From a virus, in the IMG/VR virus record IMGVR_UViG_3300044691_000368, positions 1-59,491 of that record: a stretch of 59,491 nt of DNA; one strand, 5' to 3'. A program made the position numbers and the translations under genes. The first letter of the stretch is position 1. Each line of letters starts with the position of its first letter. This document shows positions 26,116-33,752 of the stretch, in pieces. Under the pieces are notes generated by a model. It had not been told where the DNA came from. It did not search any database and saw only the letters and a program-made list of their open reading frames with translations.

Positions 26116-26559
26116 TTATACGACGGTTTCGGTGATGTCGCCGGCGATCTCGATCGTCATCGCGAAGGAGATCAGCGCGCTGGGTTCGAATGGCCCGTTG
26201 TCATACTTGGAGATGAAGCCGCTGCCGGTCTGCGTGTAGACCTGTGTTCCGTTGTTGCAGGGCGCCGTGATTTTGTAGGGGAATACGGTGCGGAGTTTGG
26301 CCAGCGAGAGGATGTTGAGCTGCGTGGCATCGCCGATGAAGTTTCCGCCAACATCAACCGTTCCCGGCAGGATCAGCCCAGGGATCTTCTCCTCGGTAGC
26401 ATTCGGGCTTTGCAGGTGGGTAGCGTTGACGACCGGAACGGTCATGATGTTGGGCTTGACGGTCTTCACTTCAAGCATCGCGGTGTAGGTGGTCGGGCTG
26501 GACGAATCGCCAACCGAGAATGTCGCGAGATAGCCAATAGTTGCTTTCGTTTTTGCCAT
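26116..26559 (-). CDS. Major tail tube protein
   Basis: A 147-residue beta-rich protein with the tail tube pattern (KTVKPNIMTVPVVNATHL, PGLILPGTVDVGGNFIGD, SALISFAMTIEIAGDI) and a separate ribosome site (AAGGAG). It sits just upstream of the chaperones, as in lambda-like tails, where it polymerises into the tube. Confidence 0.85.
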   Translation of the reverse strand: MAKTKATIGYLATFSVGDSSSPTTYTAMLEVKTVKPNIMTVPVVNATHLQSPNATEEKIPGLILPGTVDVGGNFIGDATQLNILSLAKLRTVFPYKITAPCNNGTQVYTQTGSGFISKYDNGPFEPSALISFAMTIEIAGDITETVV

Positions 26560-26603
26560 GGGAATGCTCCTTCAGAAAGATGCGTTGGTGGGATGGGGTA
26601 TTA

Positions 26604-26996
26604 CTAGTTGAACCAGATTTTGTAGTCGAGCATCCTTCGAAACGTGCGGCTATCTGGATCGAAGAAATCCATCATGTTGCCGCGAAAACAACCTTGGACG
26701 AACGTGGCGTCGGGGTCCGTCAACGTGCCCCGGAAGCCACTCAGCAGTGCGTCGATGGCGTTAGCCAGCCGGATCACATCGGCGGCATTGGCTCCGTAGC
26801 AATCGATCTGCACACGGCGCTCCCCAACGGTCTCCGGTTGGCTGAGAACATAGCCAGCAACGTCAGAGATGGTCTGATAGGTCCACGACGGCAGAGTGTA
26901 GTCTTTCGGCAGTTGCGCGAAGAATCCACCTGTCGGCGCAATCGCCCGCACTCCCGCATTGCCCTGCACCAGCAGTACGACTCCGAGTTCGATCAC
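26604..26996 (-). CDS. Tail terminator/completion protein (DUF3168-like)
   Basis: A 130-residue protein with a tail terminator pattern: LPSWTYQTIS early, VQIDCYGANAADVIRLANAIDALLSGF in the middle and a C-terminal YKIWFN strand. It would cap the tail tube at the head side. Overlaps the upstream gene by four bases. Confidence 0.75.
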   Translation of the reverse strand: MIELGVVLLVQGNAGVRAIAPTGGFFAQLPKDYTLPSWTYQTISDVAGYVLSQPETVGERRVQIDCYGANAADVIRLANAIDALLSGFRGTLTDPDATFVQGCFRGNMMDFFDPDSRTFRRMLDYKIWFN

Positions 26997-27421
26997 TTGG
27001 CACCATCGACTGCGGCGCGGAGAACGCCTGCAAACGCATCCACCGCTTGGCCGGTCGTCTCATCGAAGGCCGGTCGGAGATATGCTTGAGCCGGGCCGTG
27101 AATAGATCCGAACTCCACCATCAGGCCCCATGCCCCAGGAGTTTGATTCGACTCGCCCTTGACTCGCCGCGGACCGACGCGCGCGCGCACGCCGCGTTTG
27201 CTGAGCGCAACGGTGCCTCCGATGGAGTCGCGTAGGTCGCCGGGCCGGCGGCCTTTGTGTGGCTTCTTCAGCAGCGGCGCCAGCGCCTTTGCGGCTCTGA
27301 TCTGCGGCGCGATGGCGGCCCTGGCTGCATCCCTAAAAGACTTCTTGACCAGTTTGGGCGCAAACTGGGCGAGCGCGTCCTCGATGCCCTTCAAGCCTTC
27401 GACTTTGACGGTTGTGTTCAT
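26993..27421 (-). CDS. HK97 gp10-family head-tail protein
   Basis: A 142-residue protein from ATG 27421, which overlaps the upstream stop (ATGA); the longer frame to 27751 is a shadow. VKVEGLKGIEDALAQF, a Lys-rich middle and GLMVEFGSIHGPAQAYLRPAF are hallmarks of the HK97 gp10 family, which joins head and tail. Confidence 0.85.
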   Translation of the reverse strand: MNTTVKVEGLKGIEDALAQFAPKLVKKSFRDAARAAIAPQIRAAKALAPLLKKPHKGRRPGDLRDSIGGTVALSKRGVRARVGPRRVKGESNQTPGAWGLMVEFGSIHGPAQAYLRPAFDETTGQAVDAFAGVLRAAVDGAK

Positions 27422-27759
27422 TGGTTCAGCCCCAGTGCAAGGCAGTTCAAGACGAGAATGACGTTGCGCTCGCCAGGATTCTCGACGGTCTGGATGATGT
27501 ACAGGCCGTTGAGCGACTGAAGTTGCATGCTCGAAAGGATGCCAGTCTGCCAGCGAATCTTTACCGTAAAAAATAGTTGCGCCGTATCCTGCCCTGACCT
27601 CAGCACCTCTAAGCTCCGCACCGGATCGATCTGCGCCCACGTGTCGACGAACGGCACCCATGCGGTGGCAGTGCCGGAGACGTCCGTTACCGTCGCCTGC
27701 TGCAATATCCTCACCCGGTGGATCATCTTGCCGGGGTCGAGCTGCGGCCATGAGGACAT
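27418..27759 (-). CDS. Head closure / head-tail joining protein
   Basis: A 113-residue protein of the SPP1 gp16/phage head-tail joining type: MIHRVRILQQATVTD, VPFVDTWAQIDPVRSLEVLRSGQD and the final VILVLNC. It closes the portal after packaging. Position between the connector and the gp10-like gene is the usual one. Confidence 0.8.
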   Translation of the reverse strand: MSSWPQLDPGKMIHRVRILQQATVTDVSGTATAWVPFVDTWAQIDPVRSLEVLRSGQDTAQLFFTVKIRWQTGILSSMQLQSLNGLYIIQTVENPGERNVILVLNCLALGLNQ

Positions 27760-28463
27760 TACCGCGCCCTCGTCAGCGCGCCGTAGGTGAGGCAGGACGT
27801 CACAGTGTAGGGGTATTCCTGCGCCGGTCCCGCACCCTTTTCAAACGGCAACCGGTTGTTGTACCAGGCCGAGATGAGCAGCAGCATTCCATTCTTGATG
27901 CGCGCTCCCGGGCCGTTCCAGAATGGATCAGTGTTCGAATAGCCGCTGGTGAAGCGCAACAGGATCGATGACGATGGCCATGGTGTGAAGATTGGCCAGG
28001 TTTCGTTGTAGGGCGGCGCGACGATGGCCGGCTGCTTCGCGACGTCCACGATGTAATCAGTATTCTCCACCATCGTTGTGAGCGCGCCGTTCGAGTCTTT
28101 GTATCGCAGGAGATCGACAGAGATCGTGGGCGTGCGCATCTCCAGCCGATAGAGCGGCCAGTAATCCATGCTCAGGTCCCATTGCTTGCGGACGAGATCG
28201 CGATTCTGCAAAATCTCCGCCTGCTCCCGCGCGCCCGAGATGTACATTTCGATCTGCATGTCTTCGAAGGAGTCTGCCGGTGAGCGCGCCGGTATTTTCA
28301 GATAGTCTTTGACGAGGTTGACGTCCAACGGTTCGACGAAGGATTGCTGCGGCGAAGCGTCGGTGAGATTGAGGCTGCCGTAGGCGACAAGCGCGCCGTA
28401 CAATCCGAGATTGCCGTAAGTTCCGTAGGGGCCCACCCCGCCAAATGGAAACCAGCTGCTCAT
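27759..28463 (-). CDS. Head-tail connector (gp6/gp8-like adaptor)
   Basis: A 234-residue protein. The core (VNLVKDYLKIPARSPADSFEDMQIEMYISGAREQAEILQNRDL) is the adaptor signature that forms a ring under the portal. It has a Gly/Tyr-rich N-terminal extension (about 1-40) and an unusually long beta insertion after it. Overlaps both neighbours by 1-4 bases. Confidence 0.8.
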   Translation of the reverse strand: MSSWFPFGGVGPYGTYGNLGLYGALVAYGSLNLTDASPQQSFVEPLDVNLVKDYLKIPARSPADSFEDMQIEMYISGAREQAEILQNRDLVRKQWDLSMDYWPLYRLEMRTPTISVDLLRYKDSNGALTTMVENTDYIVDVAKQPAIVAPPYNETWPIFTPWPSSSILLRFTSGYSNTDPFWNGPGARIKNGMLLLISAWYNNRLPFEKGAGPAQEYPYTVTSCLTYGALTRAR

Positions 28464-28579
28464 AGGTACGCCGCCTCTACGAGTCCGATTGCAAGCACGA
28501 TTATGGTGCCAAGAAAGAGACAGCCAACGATGATGGCTAGCGCCTCCAAGATGTCCGTAGGCCTATTCCACTTGCTCAT
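28460..28579 (-). CDS. 39-residue membrane protein between adaptor and glycosyltransferases
   Basis: Starts at ATG 28579, overlapping the upstream stop, and ends in ATGA overlap with the adaptor gene. One hydrophobic helix (ALAIIVGCLFLGTIIVLAIG) fills most of it. The tight four-base overlaps on both sides support it as a real gene. It might anchor the glycosyltransferases, but that is speculation. Confidence 0.6.
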   Translation of the reverse strand: MSKWNRPTDILEALAIIVGCLFLGTIIVLAIGLVEAAYL

Positions 28580-29292
28580 AGCGGCTGCACCTCAAGCGGT
28601 CCAGCCCAGCGGAACGAGGAATTTGCCGGAAAGATATCGCCTACTACCATATGTTTGTAGTGGTCTTCGAGCGTGTTGTTCGGGTCTATTTTGTTGTACC
28701 AGTGGTATTTGCGCACGCGGTCCTCTTTGTACAGGTAGCCGTAATGCAGGAGTCGCACTGGCAAGGGCTTGATCTGGTCGAGTAACTGAGCAGGTGCCGA
28801 TGAGCAATGAAAGTTTCCGCCGTTCGCCGTGCGCATGAAAGTCAAGTTGCGTGCGGTGAGTTGAAAGATCGACGGCCGCCGGAACTCTTTGTACCAGCGG
28901 TCCACTCTGATTTGGTCCTCTTTATCCCAGAGGTAGACGATGTGCATTGAACCGCACACGATGCCATCCGCTATGGCCTTTTGGAGCGCGGGGACATCGC
29001 GCGAGTCAAGCTCCTCATCTCCGTCCAGGCATAGAACGTGATCACCTACCTGCGCGCCAGCGGCCCAGACCTGCTGTAGCAGCCAGTCTTTGTCTTGCCC
29101 CTCATGAATGAACCCGCGCGCGGAGAATGGCGTCGGCAGAACTGTCGCGCCGTGCGCCGCCGCGACCTCTCGCGTGTCGTCCGTGGAATCGTCGTCCATC
29201 ACCAGAATCTGAGAGCACACAGGCTTGAGCGAGTCGATCACACGCCCGATCCAGCGGCCCTCATTCTTCACGCGCAACATTCCGTAGGTCAT
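28576..29292 (-). CDS. Glycosyltransferase, GT-A fold, family-2-like (1 of 4)
   Basis: A 238-residue protein from ATG 29292, overlapping the upstream stop (TGATG). Motifs: RVKNEGRWIGRVIDSL, QILVMDDDSTDDT (nucleotide-sugar binding) and LCLDGDEELD (DxD-like metal site). The C-terminal YGYLYKEDRVRKYHWYNKID resembles family-2 enzymes that modify glycans. No membrane helix, so cytoplasmic. Sugar donor and acceptor cannot be read from sequence. Confidence 0.8.
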   Translation of the reverse strand: MTYGMLRVKNEGRWIGRVIDSLKPVCSQILVMDDDSTDDTREVAAAHGATVLPTPFSARGFIHEGQDKDWLLQQVWAAGAQVGDHVLCLDGDEELDSRDVPALQKAIADGIVCGSMHIVYLWDKEDQIRVDRWYKEFRRPSIFQLTARNLTFMRTANGGNFHCSSAPAQLLDQIKPLPVRLLHYGYLYKEDRVRKYHWYNKIDPNNTLEDHYKHMVVGDIFPANSSFRWAGPLEVQPL

Positions 29293-29846
29293 CAGTTGTG
29301 CATCCAGAGATACCCTGGCGCTTTGGTATGGGTGGCGCCGGTTTTGATGAGAGCTTCGATGAGCCATGCGTCGGCAGCGCGGTCCAAGCCTGCAGGACCG
29401 GCAAAGCCTGTAAACTTCTCGCGCTTGAGCAGGAATCCGCCCTTGTCGATTTGTCCACTGACGGGGGCTACATCCATCGGCGCGTAATGAATGCCGTGTC
29501 CGTCGTAGATGCAGTCGCAATAAATCAGATCAGCGTCCCAGCCTGCGAGCATCGTCTGTAAAAAGCGCGGTCCATAATATCCGTCGTCACTCGGGAAGCT
29601 CAGATATTCGCCGGTCGCCATGCTCGCGCCATAGTTCGCAGACAGGTAGCAGTCTGGCAATCTGGTATTGAAGTAACAGAAACGCGGGTCGTTCATCTCC
29701 TGCACGATGGCCTGGTTATGGAAATCCGTGGAGTTATCCGTCACCAGCACCTCGAAATCTGGCTCGCTCTGAACTTGCAGGGACCGCAACAGGCAGGCTA
29801 GATGCAGAGGCCGGTCAAATGCGGAGACGACAAAGGAGCACTTCAC
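29292..29846 (-). CDS. Glycosyltransferase family-2-like (2 of 4)
   Basis: A 184-residue protein from GTG 29846, overlapping the upstream stop (GTGA). It has the GT-A opening KCSFVVSAFDRPLHLACLLRSLQ, LVTDNSTDF, and YLSFPSDDGYYG at the expected metal-binding site. It is shorter than typical family-2 enzymes, ending soon after the GT-A core. Confidence 0.75.
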   Translation of the reverse strand: MKCSFVVSAFDRPLHLACLLRSLQVQSEPDFEVLVTDNSTDFHNQAIVQEMNDPRFCYFNTRLPDCYLSANYGASMATGEYLSFPSDDGYYGPRFLQTMLAGWDADLIYCDCIYDGHGIHYAPMDVAPVSGQIDKGGFLLKREKFTGFAGPAGLDRAADAWLIEALIKTGATHTKAPGYLWMHN

Positions 29847-30505
29847 GCGCTCATGCCCCACTTCTGGCAAAAGAGGCTCCAATTGCGCGCATAAGAGCGG
29901 GAAGCGGTTGGCTCACCACGGAAAGTGCTCTTGAGTTGCGAGTGGTCTACGAAGCAATGATCATAGACGCCGCATTTGAGACCCATGCGCCTAACAGCTT
30001 CGCAGTAGTCCCGGTCCTCCACTCCGTAGTCGAGGCAGTAACGTTCGTCGAGCAGGCCGACCGCGTTGATGGTGCGGCGCGGAATCAGTACGCAGACGAA
30101 AGCGAAGTGCTCAACCTCGCGCAATCCGATGCCTTGGGGCTGCTGCAAGGGTTGGCCGGTTACGTTCGTTACAGCTCCGATGATGCCGAACTCGGGATGC
30201 TCTTGCGCCTGCCTCTGCATGGCAGTGAATCCGTCTGGAGTCCGCAACAGCGCGTCATCGTTGAGCAGGATTACGTCGTTGTCCCCGGCGCAGGCCATGC
30301 CAATGTTGCAATTGCGGGCATAGATGAAGGGCGTCTCGACCTCGCGCACGCGGTAGTCAGGCGTCGGTGGTAGCCATTCGTTGCCGTTGCTGCGGTCCCA
30401 TGCCACAATCGTGTCAACGCTCTCTTCATGGCGTGCGACGGCTTCGGCGCATGGCGTCAGATTCGAGAGTGTGCGGCTGGGGATGATGACAGATAGATTA
30501 TTCAT
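29843..30505 (-). CDS. Glycosyltransferase family-2-like (3 of 4)
   Basis: A 220-residue protein: NLSVIIPSRTLSNLTPCAEAV, IVAWDRSNG, ARNCNIGMACAGDNDVILLNDDALL (metal site) and DYGVEDRDYCEAVRRMGLKCGV, the catalytic ED-containing segment of family-2 enzymes. Complete GT-A core, no membrane span. Confidence 0.85.
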   Translation of the reverse strand: MNNLSVIIPSRTLSNLTPCAEAVARHEESVDTIVAWDRSNGNEWLPPTPDYRVREVETPFIYARNCNIGMACAGDNDVILLNDDALLRTPDGFTAMQRQAQEHPEFGIIGAVTNVTGQPLQQPQGIGLREVEHFAFVCVLIPRRTINAVGLLDERYCLDYGVEDRDYCEAVRRMGLKCGVYDHCFVDHSQLKSTFRGEPTASRSYARNWSLFCQKWGMSA

Positions 30506-31097
30506 TCAATGGTTTCCAGTTGTCGCCCATGCAGCGCGGGCTTGTGTTGCCGGGGTGAATCGTTGCGTGCATCAACTCGCCTGCATCGACGCTGACGAGC
30601 TGCTGGGCTGCGCTTGCAGCCGCGACGAAGATGTTGTCCTCGCCGATGTTCTTTGCTTCGAACTGATGCGACTGCCACCACTCCCGCCGATAGCAGAGCG
30701 AGGTGCCGAGCGCGTAGTTCCTTGTGCCTTCGTACTTCCACCACGTTTTGCCATCCGTGAACCGCATCGAATGGAAGCCGACGACAGAACGCTTGCTCTC
30801 GTTGAGCATGTCGACCTGACACGCGAGGCGCCCTGGGCCGCTCCAGTCGTCGTCGTCCCAATGGCAGACGACCTCGCCGATAGCCTGAGTGCAGCCAAAG
30901 TTGCGCTTCTCTCCAATGTTGCGCTGCTCGGCCAGGTGGATGATGCGGATTCGCTCATCGGCCGGAACGAGATCCTTGACGTCCTCCCCGTCTGCGAGAA
31001 TCAGGAGTTCCGCCCGGGGGTACGTCTGTTGCTGGAAGCACCGGATAGATTCTGGTAACCACTTTCTCCTGTTCCGTGTGAGACACAAGCACGTCAC
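30498..31097 (-). CDS. Glycosyltransferase family-2-like (4 of 4)
   Basis: A 199-residue protein starting at GTG 31097: MTCLCLTRNRRKWLPESIRCFQQQ, AELLILADGED, RNIGEKRNFGCTQAIGEVVCHWDDDDW (DxD) and NIGEDNIFV near the catalytic base position. It overlaps the preceding small gene by 143 bases in another frame, so its true start could be slightly downstream, but the conserved N-terminal TCLCLTRN argues for this one. Confidence 0.8.
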   Translation of the reverse strand: MTCLCLTRNRRKWLPESIRCFQQQTYPRAELLILADGEDVKDLVPADERIRIIHLAEQRNIGEKRNFGCTQAIGEVVCHWDDDDWSGPGRLACQVDMLNESKRSVVGFHSMRFTDGKTWWKYEGTRNYALGTSLCYRREWWQSHQFEAKNIGEDNIFVAAASAAQQLVSVDAGELMHATIHPGNTSPRCMGDNWKPLNE

Positions 31098-31293
31098 GAA
31101 ACGGTTGCCGCGCGCTCACCTCGGGAGCTTCCGGGACGATGATCTTGGTTTGATATTCAATGCGTGGCGGCAAGGCGCGCACCATCCCTTTTTCACGCAA
31201 TGCTTCGACGATGTCATCAGGGCACTCAAACTCCTGATTCTGAGCCACAGTCCCGTACTCGCCAATCAGTTGGCGGTTTGCGATTACTCTCAT
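30955..31293 (-). CDS. Small head-region protein (long overlap with glycosyltransferase)
   Basis: A 112-residue frame from ATG 31293, overlapping the upstream stop (ATGA). The first 65 residues (RVIANRQLIGEYG, FECPDDIVEALREKGMV) resemble small phage proteins encoded near capsid genes. The last 47 are Arg/Gly/Pro-rich and coincide with the glycosyltransferase start, so the C-terminus may be read-through text or a former frameshift. Confidence 0.55.
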   Translation of the reverse strand: MRVIANRQLIGEYGTVAQNQEFECPDDIVEALREKGMVRALPPRIEYQTKIIVPEAPEVSARQPFRDVLVSHTEQEKVVTRIYPVLPATDVPPGGTPDSRRRGGRQGSRSGR

Positions 31294-31466
31294 GCGACGA
31301 CTTCTCGGATGAGCATCCCGGGAGCATGAATCAATACGGCGACGGTGCACGCGGATATGTCGTCTTTTTTTCTGAACCTCGTTCGACCATCCTCGGTGAG
31401 CATCTCATCTGCTTCGATAATTAACGGATTGCTAAGCGAATCGCGGAATACTTGAAATTTTGCCAT
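31290..31466 (-). CDS. Small protein downstream of major capsid gene
   Basis: A 58-residue protein from ATG 31466, the first gene after the capsid terminator hairpin. It ends in ATGA overlap with the next gene. Mixed alpha/beta composition (KFQVFRDSLSNPLIIEAD, CTVAVLIHAPGMLIREVVA). Family not recognised; coupling to the next gene supports it. Confidence 0.55.
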   Translation of the reverse strand: MAKFQVFRDSLSNPLIIEADEMLTEDGRTRFRKKDDISACTVAVLIHAPGMLIREVVA

Positions 31467-31489
31467 GCGAATAACCTTCCTGTCAGCGA

Positions 31490-31528
31490 TTAGAAAAGAG
31501 AGGGCACCGCCTATTGCAGCGGTGCCCT
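31490..31528 (-). terminator. Terminator after the major capsid gene
   Basis: A perfect ten-base stem AGGGCACCGC/GCGGTGCCCT with an eight-base loop (31501-31528). On the minus strand it is followed by CTCTTTTCT. Placed 26 bases after the capsid stop, it would raise capsid transcript levels relative to the downstream glycosyltransferase and tail genes by partial termination. Confidence 0.75.
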
Positions 31529-31553
31529 GGAGGCAACTAAGGCAACTTGTGGA

Positions 31554-32777
31554 TTAGGAGAAGGTTCCCGTGATGAAGGCTTCTGCCCGGCGGACTGCCA
31601 TGCCGATACGCTCTTCACACAGAATCGTCGCCAGGTTGGAGGTGAAGTTCGAGGCATGCTCCCATGAGATTTCGATCATGGCTTCCATGCGATCGATCAA
31701 CTCTGCGCCGACGCCGAAGGAGCCGACAAGGAACGTTCCGGAGGTGATCGAATCGCTCTCGACCACCGGCAGGCCCCAGAGCAGCTTGACCACTGGACCA
31801 GTCCGAGGATCGCCGATGATGTAGACGCCTTTATTCGCGCCTCCCTCTTCGGTCTTGATCAGCTCGATCTTCTCCATGTCCACCGGATTGAGAACAAAGC
31901 CGTCCGGCGCGAAGGTGCCCAACCCGGCCAGGCGCGCCTGCAGTTTCGCATGGCGCAACTGATCGAGACGCTGATCACTCGCGACGTTCGCCCCGGTGTT
32001 GTAGGCAGTGGCTTGATGAAGCAGCCCATTGAGATGCTGCCCGGTTCCATCACCGGAGAGAATCTCGCCCTCTTCCTTGAGTTTCAAGCCATACATCAGC
32101 TCACCGTTGATCGTGCCCTGCATCCATGGAATGTCGTCCAGGGCCTGCCGGGATGCGTTCACGAAGTGAGCAATGGTCTTGACAGTGTCGCTTGCCGAGG
32201 TCCACGTGTAGGTTGACTCGCCCTTGAGCGTTCCTTCCACCTGGGGCGAGGCGTTGTTGGTTCGCCCATTCTGCTTCACGTAGTCGAACGAGTTGCCGGT
32301 GGTCATCGTCCGGACAGTCATCAGATCGCGGATGCGAAGTTCCTGCATCGGCAAACCGGTGATGCCGGGAAGGCGGAAAGGCATTTGCACGCCGGTCGTG
32401 CCAGTCCCCACGCCTACAGTGGTGATGACCGACTTGCGCGAGAATAGCTGAGGAATCGCGACGCGAACCCGGCCATCCTTGCCACGCAGACTGAGGAATC
32501 CGTTGCTCTTCTGAGCCTTGATCTCGTCCGACTCAACGAATACTTCACCGACGCTCTTCTCCTGGTGACCTTCGCCAGTGAATCGAGCCTCGTTCAGCTT
32601 CAGGTCGATGGCGTCGGCCTGCTTCTGGATCTCGTCAATCTTTCCCTTGATGCCTTCGAGCGCGGTCTTTGTTTCGGTTGTAGACGTGCCGAGCGTCTTG
32701 AACTCCTCATCGGCCCGAGCGATGAACTTCTTCTGCTCGGTAACTAGTTCTGCTAGCTGGATTTCTTGGGTTTCCAT
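31554..32777 (-). CDS. Major capsid protein, HK97 fold
   Basis: A 407-residue protein. Residues 1-100 form a charged coiled coil like the HK97 delta (scaffold) domain, which is normally removed by the protease encoded just upstream. The rest has HK97-fold signatures: GTGTTGVQMPFRLPGI, LKLKEEGEILSGDGTGQHLNGLL and LLWGLPVVESDSITSGTFLVGSF. AAGGAGAG precedes the ATG, and the gene overlaps the protease gene by 25 bases. Confidence 0.92.
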   Translation of the reverse strand: METQEIQLAELVTEQKKFIARADEEFKTLGTSTTETKTALEGIKGKIDEIQKQADAIDLKLNEARFTGEGHQEKSVGEVFVESDEIKAQKSNGFLSLRGKDGRVRVAIPQLFSRKSVITTVGVGTGTTGVQMPFRLPGITGLPMQELRIRDLMTVRTMTTGNSFDYVKQNGRTNNASPQVEGTLKGESTYTWTSASDTVKTIAHFVNASRQALDDIPWMQGTINGELMYGLKLKEEGEILSGDGTGQHLNGLLHQATAYNTGANVASDQRLDQLRHAKLQARLAGLGTFAPDGFVLNPVDMEKIELIKTEEGGANKGVYIIGDPRTGPVVKLLWGLPVVESDSITSGTFLVGSFGVGAELIDRMEAMIEISWEHASNFTSNLATILCEERIGMAVRRAEAFITGTFS

Positions 32778-33739
32778 TGGAAACTCTCCTTCAAAACTGA
32801 TTTGATCGCCGAGTGGTCTTTATCCGGCTCGGGAATTGTCTCGGCGGCTTTCGCTTCTGCAGTGGCGGCGGCGGACTTGTCTAAATCGTCCTCCTCGTCG
32901 GCTGTGTCGTCGAAAAGTGCTCCGAAAATGTCGTCGAGGCTTTTCACGTGATCGTGAGCCTCTTTCAATGTCTTCATATTGGCGGCGCTGAATTCGCGGC
33001 CTGACTTCTTCTCGATCTCCTCACGCGACATGGTCTCCATGTCGCCATACTGTTCGGTGAGATAATCGATGTAGAGCGGGAGGAAGGCTAGATATGCTTC
33101 AGTGAATTGCTGCAAGGTTGTCTCGGCTGCGCTCACCTTCTGGTCTTTGCTCATGCCGCTCTGCCACGGCAAGGAACAGGTTGCATAGCGCAGCGCGCAG
33201 AAGAGTTGATCTCCAGTGTCACGAAGTTGAATCTCCGCAAGCTCCGTATTGAAATCATCCTTCTTCTCTCGGAGCGCTTTGATCGCCGTCACCATCGCCA
33301 GTTGGTTCATCGGAAAAGTTACAACGCTGCCTTCCCATAGGCGAATCTCTTTCAGTTTGCGAACGCCGGCCTCAGTGTCTTTCTTGATGGTGTCGTAACC
33401 AATAGATAGACCTTTAATTATTTGGCTCTTGAGTAGCAGATACGCCTTTTGCGCCATCGGCAGATCCATAAGCAATTGACCTTTGACGAGCAGGGCGTCA
33501 GGGCTGTCGGTGACGGTAAGCTTGCCTATCGGCTCGTGGGTGTCGTGCTGCCAGAGTAGTGGAACCTCGGAGCCGTGCTCCTGAATCGTCTTCGTGAACG
33601 CGCCGGGCAGGATAGAGTCGCCGCCGAGGTCGACGTTGTTATAGACCGCGAGGATGCCCTCGAATGACCCGTCTGGCGCAATTTCCTTTACCTGAAGATT
33701 GAAGCGCTGCTTTGCCGCGTTCTTGTTGTTGATTGGCAT
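32753..33739 (-). CDS. Prohead protease, HK97 (S78) family
   Basis: A 328-residue protein. The protease domain (about 10-160) shows FEGILAVYNNVDLGGDSILPGAF, catalytic His65 in LLWQHD and Ser112 in GLSIGYD, then WEGSVVTFPMN. The additional 170-residue helical, acidic C-terminus may be a scaffold-like extension. It matures the capsid shell before DNA packaging. Confidence 0.9.
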   Translation of the reverse strand: MPINNKNAAKQRFNLQVKEIAPDGSFEGILAVYNNVDLGGDSILPGAFTKTIQEHGSEVPLLWQHDTHEPIGKLTVTDSPDALLVKGQLLMDLPMAQKAYLLLKSQIIKGLSIGYDTIKKDTEAGVRKLKEIRLWEGSVVTFPMNQLAMVTAIKALREKKDDFNTELAEIQLRDTGDQLFCALRYATCSLPWQSGMSKDQKVSAAETTLQQFTEAYLAFLPLYIDYLTEQYGDMETMSREEIEKKSGREFSAANMKTLKEAHDHVKSLDDIFGALFDDTADEEDDLDKSAAATAEAKAAETIPEPDKDHSAIKSVLKESFQWKPKKSS

Positions 33740-33752
33740 GGTTTCCTTTCGG

